DNA from: Amorphus sp040750475
GTDB taxonomy: Bacteria; Pseudomonadota; Alphaproteobacteria; Rhizobiales; Amorphaceae
DNA length: 64,000 nucleotides
Assembly: GCF_040750475.1 (NCBI RefSeq)
Contig: NZ_JABJVY010000025.1
Location: 1 to 64,000, forward strand
Reading direction: 5' to 3'
The translations under genes were made by a program, and so were the position numbers. The notes below the pieces were generated by a model. The model had not been told where the DNA came from, did not search any database, and saw only the letters and a list, made by a program, of their open reading frames with translations. Shown here one piece after another: positions 1-8,600 of the stretch. Every line of letters starts with the position of its first letter. The first letter of the stretch is position 1.

Positions 1-457
1 GAGCAAATCCCGGACGGAAAACCGGTTCCCACTTTTCCTGGGATTTCGCGCAGCCAGCGCGCGACCGCGCGTCGGCCGTTATGGGCCGCGCCCGCGCAGC
101 CGCGAGCGAAGCTCGCTAGCGTGAGCGCTTATTTTCAGAGCAAATCCCGGACGGAAAACCGGTTCCCACTTTTCCTGGGATTTGCGCAGCCAGCGCGCGA
201 CCGCGCGTCGGCCCTAATGGGCCGCGCCCGCGCAGCCGCGAGCGTAGCTCGCTGGCGTGAGCGCTTATTTTCAGAGCAAATCCCGGACGGAAAACCGGTT
301 CCCACTTTTCCTGGGATTTGCGAAGCCAGCGCGCGACCGCGCGTCGGCCGTTATGGGCCGCGCCCGCGCAGCCGCGAGCGAAGCTCGCTAGCGTGAGCGC
401 TTATTTTCAGAGCAAATCCCGGACGGAAAACCGGTTCCCACTTTTCCTGGGATTTGC
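1..457. repeat. Tandem REP/BIME-like array, 3 full units plus a partial one
   Basis: Units of about 136-137 bp begin at 1, 138 and 274, and the first ~48 bp of a fourth begins at 410. Each unit opens with an imperfect palindrome whose arms are CAAATCCC and GGGATTTG around ACCGGTTCCCACTTTTCC. A ~90-bp GC-rich spacer follows and ends in GTGAGCGCTTATTTTCAGA. The units differ at only a few bases. The same palindrome is scattered through the window near gene ends. The array abuts the stop codon of the minus-strand stress-protein gene and may continue beyond the window edge. Confidence 0.9.
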
Positions 458-458
458 C

Positions 459-1298
459 CTAATGCGCCAGAAACACCGGGATCGGCGATTCGGCGATCAG
501 GTGGCGGGTGGCGCCACCGAAAATCATCTGCCGGAGCCGGCTCTGGGTATAGGCCCCTTTGACCAGCAGATCGGCGCCCAGCGCGGCGGCCTCGCGTAAA
601 ATGGTCTCGCCGGAGCGTACCTTGCCGTCCGGCAGGGTTTTCAAATCGGCTTTGATGCCGTTCTCCGCCAAGCGATGCACCACCGCCGTGCCATCCGGGC
701 GATGGCTGAGCGTGCCGTCGTCGTCGAAAACGATCACGCGCTCCGCCTGTCGCAGCAGCGGCTTGGCGAAGGCGATGGTCCGCGCGGTTTCGCTCGAGCC
801 GTTCCAAACCACGACGGCCGTCTTGCCGAAATCCTCGACGTTCGCGCGCGGCGCCAGGAGCACCGGTCCGCCGCTGTCGAAGAGGGCGGCCTCGAGCGTG
901 GTGATCGTGCTGCCGCCGATTTTGGCGCTCGGCTGTCCGACGACGGTGAGATCGAAGGCGCGGCCGTAGCTTCCCAGGAACTCGTCGCCCGAGCCGGGCT
1001 CGCTGTACCAGCGCCACCGCGCCCCTTCGCCGAGCCCGCCATTGTTTTCCGTCAGGCCGTGTTCGGCCATGATGCGGGCGAACAGGGCGCGCGCCTCCTC
1101 ATCTGAATGCTGGTCGTCCCATTCCGGATCTGTCACGATGGCGACACTTGCCGGATCCCATCCGATTGCCGCGATCTGGGCGCGCCTAAGCGCGAAGCCC
1201 GTGAGGCACGCCGACAGCTTCGTGGTAAGCTTCGCTGCCAACGTAAGAATCTGGCCGGCCGATTCGTGCGGCTCGACCGGCGCGAGAAGTGTCTTCAT
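459..1298 (-). CDS. Universal stress protein (UspA family)
   Basis: This encodes a 279-residue protein of the UspA superfamily, soluble nucleotide-binding proteins linked to stress survival. The C-terminal half carries the family signature: LVKGAYTQSRLRQMIFGG followed by ATRHLI and a final PIPVFLAH strand. This corresponds to the G-x2-G-x9-G-S/T ATP-binding loop, with Ala-Tyr and Thr-Gln substitutions. The length fits the two-domain Usp proteins common in Rhizobiales. The start is the ATG at 1298, preceded by GGAGAG; an open frame continues upstream but overlaps the divergent MFS gene and looks non-coding. The 3' end runs directly into the REP array. The stress signal is unknown. Confidence 0.88.
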   Translation of the reverse strand: MKTLLAPVEPHESAGQILTLAAKLTTKLSACLTGFALRRAQIAAIGWDPASVAIVTDPEWDDQHSDEEARALFARIMAEHGLTENNGGLGEGARWRWYSEPGSGDEFLGSYGRAFDLTVVGQPSAKIGGSTITTLEAALFDSGGPVLLAPRANVEDFGKTAVVVWNGSSETARTIAFAKPLLRQAERVIVFDDDGTLSHRPDGTAVVHRLAENGIKADLKTLPDGKVRSGETILREAAALGADLLVKGAYTQSRLRQMIFGGATRHLIAESPIPVFLAH

Positions 1299-1406
1299 GC
1301 CTGCTCTCCGCAGTTTCGTCCCGACCGGGCCGACATCCAATTCCTTCGCTCCGAACGTCCACGGTTCCTGGGCCTTTGGCGCCAACCGCCGGCAACGGGA
1401 ACGCCG

Positions 1407-2906
1407 ATGACCGAGCCTCGATCGAGCCCTGAAAAAGCGGCGGTCCCGGCAGGATCCGGACGGTCGTTCTTCACGATCTTTCCGTCGATCATTTTGCCGA
1501 TCTTTCTGGCCGTGGTCGACCAGACAATTGTCGCGACGGCGCTTCCGGCTATCGCCTCCGACATGGGAGAGGTCGATCGGCTCTCCTGGGTCGTGGTGTC
1601 CTATCTGGTGGCGGCCACGATCGCCGCGCCCGTCTATGGCCGGCTGGGAGATCATTTCGGCCGCCGCCGGCTGATTTTCGTGGCGCTCGCCGTCTTCATG
1701 GTCGCCTCGTTGTTGTGCGGGCTCTCCCAGTCCATTGTCATGCTGACCTTCGCGCGCGTGCTGCAGGGCTTCGGCGGGGGCGGGCTGATGACGTTGTCCC
1801 AGGCGCTGGTCGGCGAGACGGTGACGCCGCGCGAACGCGCCCGCTATCAGGGTTACATCGCGGCCGTCGCCGTGTCGTCGAGCACGTTCGGCCCCGTGGC
1901 GGGCGGCTTCCTGACCGAACATTTCGGTTGGCAGTCGGTGTTCTTGATCAATCTCCCGCTCGGGCTTGTCGCCGTGGGGCTTGCGCTCCGGTTGCCGCGG
2001 TCGCGCCGCTCCCGCGAGGCGCTGCACTTCGACGGAATGGGCCTGTTCTGGTTCGCCGCCTTTATCAGCACGGTGCTGATTGCCCTGGAGGAGGCCCAGG
2101 CCGTGTTTTTGGGCACCTGGCATCTCGCGGCCATTCTCGGTCTTGCCGCCGTGGCAGCCGCGGTGCTCCTGTTCCGGCGCGAGCGGCGCACCACGTCGCC
2201 ATTGTTGCCGCTTGCTCTCTTGCGCGACCCCACGATCTGGCGGGCCGACGGGCTGGCCGCCTGCCATGGCGGCATGCTGGTGGCGATGATCACGTTCCTC
2301 CCGTTCTATCTCCGCGTCGCCCACGGCACATCGGCGGCGACCACAGGTCTGCTGTTGCTGCCGTTGACGGCCGGCATCGGATTGGGCTCGCTGGTGACCG
2401 GACGGCTGGTTGGTCGCACCGGCCAGACCGCGATCTTTCCCTCCGTCGGCCTGATCGGCGCCGTCTCCGTGCTGTTCGCCCTGGCGCTTGGTGCGCACCG
2501 TCTGAGCGCGGGCCAGCTTTCCGCAACGTTCGCCGTCCTGTCGATCTGCATGGGGACGGTGATGGGTGTCGTGCAGTTGACGGTTCAGCTCCAGTCCGGC
2601 GCCAAGCAGCTCGGGGCAGGGGCGGCGACGGTGCAGTTCTCCCGTTCGCTCGGGGCGGCCGTGGGAACCGCGCTGGTGGGCGCCGTTCTGTTTTCCACGC
2701 TTGCCGTCTCCAATCCGCAAGCCGGCGCCGCTTTCGCCTCGCTCGTGCAGGCGGGACCGGAAGCGCTTGCCAATCTTCCCGTCGATCAGCGCGCGGCCAT
2801 CGAAAGCGGCTTGGAAGCGGCATTTCGAAACGCCTTCCTGTGCATTGCCGGTTTTGGCGTGTTGGCACTCTATCTGGCGTGGACGCTCCCGATGCGTCGG
2901 ATCTGA
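1407..2906 (+). CDS. MFS drug transporter, DHA2 (14-TM) family
   Basis: This encodes a 499-residue inner-membrane antiporter, probably exporting drugs with proton influx. DHA2 hallmarks are visible: VVDQTIVATALPAI in the first helix (motif D1), GRLGDHFGRRR in the loop between helices 2 and 3 (motif A), and FGPVAGGFLTEHFGW (motif C, typical of exporters). About 14 hydrophobic segments are expected from the family. The start is the ATG at 1407; the frame is open further upstream, where it overlaps the divergent stress-protein gene. The 108-bp gap between the two genes should hold both promoters. No dedicated repressor is adjacent, so the substrate cannot be named. Confidence 0.88.
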   Translation: MTEPRSSPEKAAVPAGSGRSFFTIFPSIILPIFLAVVDQTIVATALPAIASDMGEVDRLSWVVVSYLVAATIAAPVYGRLGDHFGRRRLIFVALAVFMVASLLCGLSQSIVMLTFARVLQGFGGGGLMTLSQALVGETVTPRERARYQGYIAAVAVSSSTFGPVAGGFLTEHFGWQSVFLINLPLGLVAVGLALRLPRSRRSREALHFDGMGLFWFAAFISTVLIALEEAQAVFLGTWHLAAILGLAAVAAAVLLFRRERRTTSPLLPLALLRDPTIWRADGLAACHGGMLVAMITFLPFYLRVAHGTSAATTGLLLLPLTAGIGLGSLVTGRLVGRTGQTAIFPSVGLIGAVSVLFALALGAHRLSAGQLSATFAVLSICMGTVMGVVQLTVQLQSGAKQLGAGAATVQFSRSLGAAVGTALVGAVLFSTLAVSNPQAGAAFASLVQAGPEALANLPVDQRAAIESGLEAAFRNAFLCIAGFGVLALYLAWTLPMRRI

Positions 2907-3056
2907 GCCCGGTCTTATCGACGTCGTCGTCGGCGATATCGAGGGGCAAAAAGGGCGGCGAGCACTCGTTTGCGAATGCGGTGGGCGCGCCAGACGCGGG
3001 GGCGATGCTGCTGGTCGTGGAGCCAGAAATAGCCGAGCATGGGCGCGCCCCGGCGT

Positions 3057-3563
3057 CTACGGACGAGGCCGGCCCGACCATTCGAAGCGCTGGCTCCGGA
3101 CGTCGCCCGACCAGGCGGTGGCGGCGCCGCCTTCGACCAGGCGGAAACCGTTGCGCTCGTAGAGAGTGCGGGCGGTGTCGAGACCTTCGAACGTCGTGAG
3201 GTAGGCGCGGGGGTAGTCGCGCGCGTGGAGAAAGTGGATCGCTTCCGCCATCAGCCTTTTGCCGAGGCCGTGCCCTCGGGCTGCCTCCGAAACCACGAAC
3301 CAGCGCACCCGCGCGCCATCGTCCGTTGCGTTTTCCCCATCCACCGTGATGGTCCCGACCAGATGGTTCTCGCGGTCGTAGGCGGTGAGAAAGAGGTCGC
3401 GGGCCGGGTCGAGGCGCGCCATGAAGTCGCCCATCTCGCGGGCGAGCGCGCTTTCGAAGGCTGCGCCGAAGCCCCAGGTGGGTGCGTAATAGGCCATATG
3501 AAGCGCGATGGTCGCCGCCAGGGCGCCGGGGCGGTAGCCGTCGAAGGTGAGGTGAGCGGTCAT
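3057..3563 (-). CDS. GNAT family N-acetyltransferase
   Basis: This encodes a 168-residue protein with the GNAT acetyl-CoA-binding motif A (RWFVVSEAARGHGLGKRLM, R/Q-x-x-G-x-G/A form) around residues 95-115 and the motif B tail ARTLYERNGFRLVE. The ATG at 3563 overlaps the TGA of the upstream TetR gene by four bases (ATGA), so the two are probably translationally coupled and co-transcribed. The acceptor substrate is unknown. Pairing with a TetR regulator suggests inducible modification of a small molecule or antibiotic, but this is inference. Confidence 0.85.
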   Translation of the reverse strand: MTAHLTFDGYRPGALAATIALHMAYYAPTWGFGAAFESALAREMGDFMARLDPARDLFLTAYDRENHLVGTITVDGENATDDGARVRWFVVSEAARGHGLGKRLMAEAIHFLHARDYPRAYLTTFEGLDTARTLYERNGFRLVEGGAATAWSGDVRSQRFEWSGRPRP

Positions 3564-4207
3564 GGTGCGGCTCCCGTCCGGTAAGGGGAAGACGCGGCGG
3601 CGCTGAGCGCGAGATCGGCGAGGGTCCGCGCGAACGCGTCGTCCAGGCTGTCCGGCGCCATCACCAGACGTTTCCACACCACCGCGACCACGATCTCGTT
3701 GGCGATGGCCGGATCACCCCCGAATGTGCCGTCGGCGACGGCTTCGCCGACCAGACCTTCCACCAGTTCTGCCCGCCCGAGAACGAGCCCTTCCTGGAGG
3801 GCGCGGCGGGTTTCGGGGTCGGATGTGGCGGCGGCAACGAGACCGGCGAGAATGCGGCCGGCCGGCGTCTCCCGGTAAAGCCGGAACAACTTGCTCAGGA
3901 AGGCGGCGAGGCGCGTCGTCAGCGGCCCCGGGTCGGGCATCAGCACATCCTTGCCGACGATCTCGCTGTAGACATCCACGTACAGCGCCGCCTTCGACGG
4001 CCACCAGCGATAGATCGTCTGCTTGCCGACACCGGCCTGGGCCGCGATCGCGTCGACACTGGTGGCTTGGACGCCATCGCGGATCGCGCAGGCAAGGGCC
4101 GCTTCCACGATCGCTTTGTGCTTGCGCGAGATGCGTCCCGCGGCGCGCCCGGAGGCCCGGTCCGGGGCGGTAGGCTCGGTTTCCAGTTGGGGCATCGGCT
4201 CGGACAT
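3560..4207 (-). CDS. TetR/AcrR family transcriptional regulator
   Basis: This encodes a 215-residue repressor. Residues ~25-75 form the TetR helix-turn-helix (ATSVDAIAAQAGVGKQTIYRW followed by WPSKAALY). The C-terminal ligand-binding domain resembles the TetR_C group with the ILAGLVAAATSDPETRRAL segment. It is the first gene of a two-gene operon with the GNAT gene. An imperfect palindrome with AGACGTCT at its core lies about 25-40 bp upstream of the start codon and is a plausible autoregulatory operator. The start at 4207 has only a weak ribosome-binding site; an internal Met at residue 5 is an alternative. Confidence 0.9.
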   Translation of the reverse strand: MSEPMPQLETEPTAPDRASGRAAGRISRKHKAIVEAALACAIRDGVQATSVDAIAAQAGVGKQTIYRWWPSKAALYVDVYSEIVGKDVLMPDPGPLTTRLAAFLSKLFRLYRETPAGRILAGLVAAATSDPETRRALQEGLVLGRAELVEGLVGEAVADGTFGGDPAIANEIVVAVVWKRLVMAPDSLDDAFARTLADLALSAAASSPYRTGAAP

Positions 4208-4231
4208 GAGTCTTATGATGCCAAAATCGAG

Positions 4232-4245
4232 ACGAGACGTCTAGT
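4232..4245. promoter_or_regulatory. Candidate TetR operator
   Basis: An imperfect 14-bp palindrome (ACGAGACGTCTAGT) with a perfect AGACGTCT core lies just upstream of the TetR start codon. The flanking CAAAA and TTTTG tracts also mirror each other, though not about the same centre. TetR proteins commonly bind such palindromes next to their own gene. Binding is inferred only from position and symmetry. Confidence 0.45.
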
Positions 4246-4463
4246 TTTGTTTCGATGCGGAGACCAGTTCCTCGTGCGGCAACGGCGCAGCCCTATTCGA
4301 AGTTCATAACCGCCTCCAGGAGCCTCCAACCAAGGACAATTTTCCGCGATCACCCTTTGGTGCGCGCGATTGCGAACCAATCGGATTGATTTCGAGATCA
4401 AATGAGATTGTCCTGTCTCTGGTGACGTGACAGGTTTTCACGAACTACCAGAGGGAGAACTGC

Positions 4464-6065
4464 ATGAAACGGATATCGGCCCTGACGGCCGCGGCGCTCG
4501 GTGCCGCACTTTTTGCATCCGCCGGCGCTGCGCAAGCGAAGACGTTCGTCTACTGCTCGGAAGGCTCGCCGGAAGGCTTCGATCCGGCGCTCTACACCTC
4601 CGGCACGACCTTCGACGCCACCTCGAAGAATGTCTTCAACAAGCTCGTGGAGTTCGAGCGCGGGACCACCAAGGTGGTTCCCGGCGTGGCGGAAAGCTGG
4701 GACATTTCCGACGACGGCCTGGAATATACCTTCCATCTGCGCCCCGGCGTGAAGTTCCAGTCGACGGACTATTTCACCCCGACCCGTGATATGAACGCGG
4801 ACGACGTGATCTTTTCCTTCGAGCGCCAGCTCGACCCGGAAAATCCCTATCACCAGTACGTGGAAGGTGCGTCCTGGGAATATTTCAACGGCATGTCGAT
4901 GCCGGATCTGATCAAATCGATCGAGAAGGTCGACGATATGACGGTGAAGTTCGTGCTCAACCGGCCGGAAGCGCCGATGATCGCGAACCTGGCGATGGAT
5001 TTCGCCTCCATCCAGTCGAAGGAATATGCCGACCAGCTCGCCGAGGCCGACAACAAGCAGCAGCTCAACCAGAAGCCGGTGGGCACCGGTCCGTTTCAGT
5101 TCGTGGCCTATCAGCCGGACGCCGTGATCCGCTACAAGGCGAACCCGGACTACTGGGCCGGCAAGGCGCCGATCGACGATCTCGTCTTCGCCATCACGAC
5201 CGATCAGGCGGTTCGAATGCAGAAGCTGAAGGCCGGCGAGTGCATGCACGACCCGTATCCGAACCCGGCCGACGTGGACGCCCTCAAGTCGACCGAGGGT
5301 CTGACGGTGAAGAGCCAGGAAGGCCTCAATGTGGGCTATCTCGCCTACAACACCAAAGTGGCCCCCTTCGATAACCCGAAGGTTCGCAAGGCGCTCAACA
5401 TGGCCATCAACAAGCAGGCGATCCTGGACGCGGTGTTCCAGGGCGCCGGCAAGGCCGCCGTTGCGCCGATTCCGCCGACGATGTGGTCCTACAACGAGAA
5501 CCTGAAGGACGATCCGTACGATCCCGACGCCGCCAAGAAGATGTTGGAGGACGAAGGCGTTACCGACCTGTCCATGAAGGTCTGGGCGATGCCGGTGCAG
5601 CGTCCCTACAATCCGAATGCCCGCCGCATGGCGGAGCTCATTCAGGCGGACTTCGCCAAGGTCGGAGTCGATGCCGAAGTCGTCTCCTATGAGTGGGGCG
5701 AGTATCTGGAGCGCTCCAAGGCGGAAGACCGCGATGGTGCGGTGCTGCTCGGCTGGACCGGCGACAACGGCGACCCGGACAACTTCCTCGCCGTGCTGCT
5801 CGGCTGCGATGCCGTCGGCGGCTCCAACCGGGCTCAGTGGTGCTATCAGCCCTTCGAGGACCTGATCCAGAAGGCGAAGGTCGTCTCCGACACCGACGAG
5901 CGCACCAAGCTCTACGAGCAGGCACAGGTGGTCTTCAAGGAGCAGGCCCCCTGGGCGACGATCGCTCACTCCGTCGTCAACGAGGCCATGAGCGATAAGG
6001 TCGAGAACTACAAGATCGACCCGTTCGGCGGCCACATCTTCTACGGCGTCGACATCGCCCAGTAG
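4464..6065 (+). CDS. dppA: Dipeptide ABC transporter, periplasmic substrate-binding protein
   Basis: This encodes a 533-residue SBP_bac_5 family protein that captures dipeptides in the periplasm and delivers them to DppBC. A Sec signal peptide is visible (MKRISALTAAALGAALFASAG...AQA, cleavage near residue 25). The mature start FVYCSEGSPEGFDPALYTSG and the C-terminal stretch WTGDNGDPDNFLAVLLGC, then WCYQPFEDLIQKA, closely match the DppA pattern, including the cysteines that form disulfides in E. coli DppA. The ATG has a good upstream GAGGGAGA. It is first in dppABC-x-DF. A ~90-bp gap before dppB would allow differential expression of the binding protein. Confidence 0.95.
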   Translation: MKRISALTAAALGAALFASAGAAQAKTFVYCSEGSPEGFDPALYTSGTTFDATSKNVFNKLVEFERGTTKVVPGVAESWDISDDGLEYTFHLRPGVKFQSTDYFTPTRDMNADDVIFSFERQLDPENPYHQYVEGASWEYFNGMSMPDLIKSIEKVDDMTVKFVLNRPEAPMIANLAMDFASIQSKEYADQLAEADNKQQLNQKPVGTGPFQFVAYQPDAVIRYKANPDYWAGKAPIDDLVFAITTDQAVRMQKLKAGECMHDPYPNPADVDALKSTEGLTVKSQEGLNVGYLAYNTKVAPFDNPKVRKALNMAINKQAILDAVFQGAGKAAVAPIPPTMWSYNENLKDDPYDPDAAKKMLEDEGVTDLSMKVWAMPVQRPYNPNARRMAELIQADFAKVGVDAEVVSYEWGEYLERSKAEDRDGAVLLGWTGDNGDPDNFLAVLLGCDAVGGSNRAQWCYQPFEDLIQKAKVVSDTDERTKLYEQAQVVFKEQAPWATIAHSVVNEAMSDKVENYKIDPFGGHIFYGVDIAQ

Positions 6066-6155
6066 GTCTGAAACGGGCAGCGTTCGCGCCGCCCGAGCCA
6101 GCGGTCGCCACGCCGGGGCATCGTCCCTCGGCGTGGCGCGACCTCATGAGGCTCC

Positions 6156-7163
6156 ATGCTCCGCTTTCTCGTGAATCGTGTCGGGATCCTGATCCCGACC
6201 TTCATCGGCGTGTCGATCGTCACGTTCGCCTTTATTCGCATTCTGCCCGGCGACCCGATCCTGCTGCTTGCCGGGGAGCGCGGTGTCGATCCGGAACGCT
6301 ACGCCCAGCTTGAACATATGCTCGGGTTCGACCGTCCGTTGCCGATCCAATATCTGGATTATCTCTGGGGGCTCCTGCACGGCGATTTCGGGACCTCGCT
6401 GGTCACCAAGCAGTCGGTGCTCTCGGAATTCCTGGCGCGCTTTCCCGCCACGCTGGAACTCTCCATCTGCGCGATGCTGTTTGCGGTCGTCGTCGGCATT
6501 CCCGCCGGCGTAATCGCCGCCGTCCGACGCGGCTCCATCTTCGATCAGACGATCATGACCACGGCCCTGGTCGGCTATTCCATGCCGATCTTCTGGTGGG
6601 GCTTGCTCCTGGTCATCTTCTTTTCCGTCAACCTGGGCTGGACCCCGGTCTCGGGGCGGATTTCGCTGATGTACTATTTCCCCGACGTGACCGGCTTCAT
6701 GCTGATCGATTCCCTGCTGTCCGGGCAGAAGGGAGCGTTCGCCTCCGCGGTCAGCCATCTGATCCTGCCCACCATCGTGCTCGGCACGATCCCGCTCGCC
6801 GTCATCGCCCGCCAGACGCGCTCGGCCATGCTGGAGGTGTTGGGCGAGGACTATGTCCGCACCGCGCGCGCCAAAGGACTGCCCGGCTTTCGGGTGGTCG
6901 GGCTGCATGCGCTCAGAAATGCGCTCATTCCGGTGGTCACGGTGATCGGCCTGCAGGTCGGCGTCATGATGGCCGGCGCGATCCTGACGGAGACGATTTT
7001 CTCCTGGCCGGGGGTCGGCAAGTGGATGGTCGATTCCGTCTTCAAACGGGACTACCCGGTGGTCCAGGGCGGTCTGCTCCTGATCGCGGCCATCGTCATG
7101 CTGGTGAATCTCGCTGTGGACGTCCTCTACGGCCTGATCAATCCGCGCATTCGGCAGGGATGA
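6156..7163 (+). CDS. dppB: Dipeptide ABC transporter permease DppB
   Basis: This encodes a 335-residue inner-membrane permease of the binding-protein-dependent transport family. The N-terminus (MLRFLVNRVGILIPTFIGVS) and the FIRILPGDP motif are characteristic of DppB/OppB. The EAA loop that contacts the ATPases is around LGEDYVRTARAKGLPGF. About six membrane segments are expected. Length is near that of E. coli DppB (339). dppC follows after a 4-bp gap, consistent with one operon. Confidence 0.95.
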   Translation: MLRFLVNRVGILIPTFIGVSIVTFAFIRILPGDPILLLAGERGVDPERYAQLEHMLGFDRPLPIQYLDYLWGLLHGDFGTSLVTKQSVLSEFLARFPATLELSICAMLFAVVVGIPAGVIAAVRRGSIFDQTIMTTALVGYSMPIFWWGLLLVIFFSVNLGWTPVSGRISLMYYFPDVTGFMLIDSLLSGQKGAFASAVSHLILPTIVLGTIPLAVIARQTRSAMLEVLGEDYVRTARAKGLPGFRVVGLHALRNALIPVVTVIGLQVGVMMAGAILTETIFSWPGVGKWMVDSVFKRDYPVVQGGLLLIAAIVMLVNLAVDVLYGLINPRIRQG

Positions 7164-7167
7164 CGAC

Positions 7168-8100
7168 ATGAGCGATCAAACCGCCGACCAACCGAGCGGA
7201 TCGGAAACCACGATCGCTCGCTCCGCCAGTGCGGCGCGACGGGCGATGCTGGCGGAGTTCTGGTTCTATTTCTCCGAAAACCGCGGGGCCGTCGCCGGCC
7301 TTGCCGTGTTCCTCGCACTGATCGCGGTCGCCGTGTTCGCGCCGCTTCTGGCGCCCTACAACCCCGACGCTCAATTTCGCGATGCGCTTCTGGTCCCGCC
7401 GATCTGGGACGAAAACGGGCGCGCCGGCTTTCTGCTCGGCACCGACGCCGTCGGTCGCGATCTCCTCTCCCGGCTGATCTTCGGCGCCCGCTACTCCCTC
7501 TTCATCGGCCTGGTGGTGGTCACGTTGGCGTTGATCGGCGGCATCCTTATCGGCCTGGTCGCGGGCTTCTTCCGCGGCTGGATCGACACCGTCATCATGC
7601 GGGTGATGGACGTCATCCTGGCGTTTCCGTCGCTGCTTCTGGCGCTGGTGTTGGTGGCGGTGCTGGGGCCGGGGCTTTTGAACGCGATGATCGCGATCGC
7701 CGTCGTGCTGCAGCCTCACTTCGTTCGGCTGACGCGGGCCTCCGTGCTGTCGGAAAAGAACAAGGAATATGTCATCTCCGCCCGGGTGGCGGGGGCCGGC
7801 AACGTTCGGCTGATGACGAAGACCATCCTGCCGAACTGCCTGGCGCCCTTGATCGTGCAGGCGACGCTGGCCTTTTCCACCGCGATCCTGGATGTCGCCG
7901 CCCTCGGCTTCCTCGGCATGGGCGCGCAGCCGCCGACGCCGGAATGGGGCACCATGCTCGCCGACAGCCGCGAGTTCATCACGCGCGCGCCCTGGGTCGT
8001 GACCTACCCCGGTCTTGCGATCCTGATCACGGTGCTCGCCATCAACCTGGTCGGCGATGGCCTGCGCGACACTCTCGATCCCAAGCTGAAGCGGAGCTGA
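7168..8100 (+). CDS. dppC: Dipeptide ABC transporter permease DppC
   Basis: This encodes a 310-residue second permease subunit. It has a cytoplasmic N-terminal stretch, the first membrane helix (GAVAGLAVFLALIAVAVFAP), the conserved LLGTDAVGRDLLSRLIFGAR region, and the EAA loop NKEYVISARVAGAGNVRLM. It pairs with DppB to form the channel. Its TGA ends at 8100. In most dpp operons dppD begins immediately here, but in this genome a 500-bp AT-rich segment intervenes. Confidence 0.95.
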   Translation: MSDQTADQPSGSETTIARSASAARRAMLAEFWFYFSENRGAVAGLAVFLALIAVAVFAPLLAPYNPDAQFRDALLVPPIWDENGRAGFLLGTDAVGRDLLSRLIFGARYSLFIGLVVVTLALIGGILIGLVAGFFRGWIDTVIMRVMDVILAFPSLLLALVLVAVLGPGLLNAMIAIAVVLQPHFVRLTRASVLSEKNKEYVISARVAGAGNVRLMTKTILPNCLAPLIVQATLAFSTAILDVAALGFLGMGAQPPTPEWGTMLADSREFITRAPWVVTYPGLAILITVLAINLVGDGLRDTLDPKLKRS

Positions 8101-8102
8101 AT

Positions 8103-8600
8103 ATGGACGCCGAATCTTCGGTTACTCTAAGTATGACTGCTGTGGTGGCTGCTTTTGTGTTCGTTTTGACACAAGCAATTCATCTTGGCGTAAGTATTTA
8201 TTCTCAACGACGAAGCAGGAAGAATCTTGCAAAGGGAATATATTCCGAAATATGTAGCGTTATGCAGGTTTCTGGATTAGCGTCAAGCAAAGAGGATTTC
8301 GAAAAATGGATCGAAAATGCAACTATCGATGAAATTTCGAATCATACTTTGGTAATGCCGTACTATAAAGTTTATGAACAGAATGTATCTCATTTAGGGA
8401 TGCTTCCTTCTTCGGTCGTTTCTGATATTGTTCTGATATATTTTTTATTTAATAGAATGAATGTTGCTTTTGTTCATATAAAAAAAGGTAATATTGATGA
8501 ATATTCTCTCTCTAAAATGAAGGATATGATGAAAGAAACTGTTAATGATATTGTAAAAATAAGAAAAAATCTTGACAATGATCTAAAAAAATACTTGTGA
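8103..8600 (+). CDS. AT-rich single-pass membrane protein of unknown function inserted in the dpp operon
   Basis: This encodes a 165-residue protein with no function I can assign. Residues ~8-32 form one hydrophobic helix, followed by basic residues (YSQRRSRKNLAKG). A cytoplasmic helical region follows, with YKVYEQNVSHLGMLPSSVV around residues 85-105 and a Lys-rich C-terminus. The L-G-x-L-P segment recalls small single-pass hypothetical proteins seen in many proteobacteria, from memory only. Base composition is very different from its surroundings: rows near 8341, 8401 and 8461 are about 32, 28 and 23% GC by count, against ~65% around them. The ATG lies 2 bp after the dppC stop, and its TGA shares one base with the dppD ATG. 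It looks horizontally acquired. Co-transcription with dpp is likely, but a role in peptide transport is not implied. Confidence 0.8.
   Translation: MDAESSVTLSMTAVVAAFVFVLTQAIHLGVSIYSQRRSRKNLAKGIYSEICSVMQVSGLASSKEDFEKWIENATIDEISNHTLVMPYYKVYEQNVSHLGMLPSSVVSDIVLIYFLFNRMNVAFVHIKKGNIDEYSLSKMKDMMKETVNDIVKIRKNLDNDLKKYL

Noticed and set aside
1..457. Possible CRISPR array
   Set aside because: Units are ~136 bp, near-identical along their whole length (spacers too), and the palindrome recurs singly elsewhere; there are no cas genes.
459..2720. Long 753-codon minus-strand frame over the MFS gene
   Set aside because: Only the last 279 codons encode a recognisable protein (Usp); the rest is an antisense shadow of the MFS transporter gene with low-complexity His/Arg/Gly content.
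3057..4207. Toxin-antitoxin pair (GNAT with partner)
   Set aside because: The upstream partner is a full-length TetR regulator, not a RHH/DUF1778 antitoxin, so this is an ordinary regulator-enzyme operon.
4398..6035. 545-codon minus-strand frame opposite dppA
   Set aside because: Antisense shadow; dppA on the plus strand has a signal peptide, ribosome-binding site and full family conservation.
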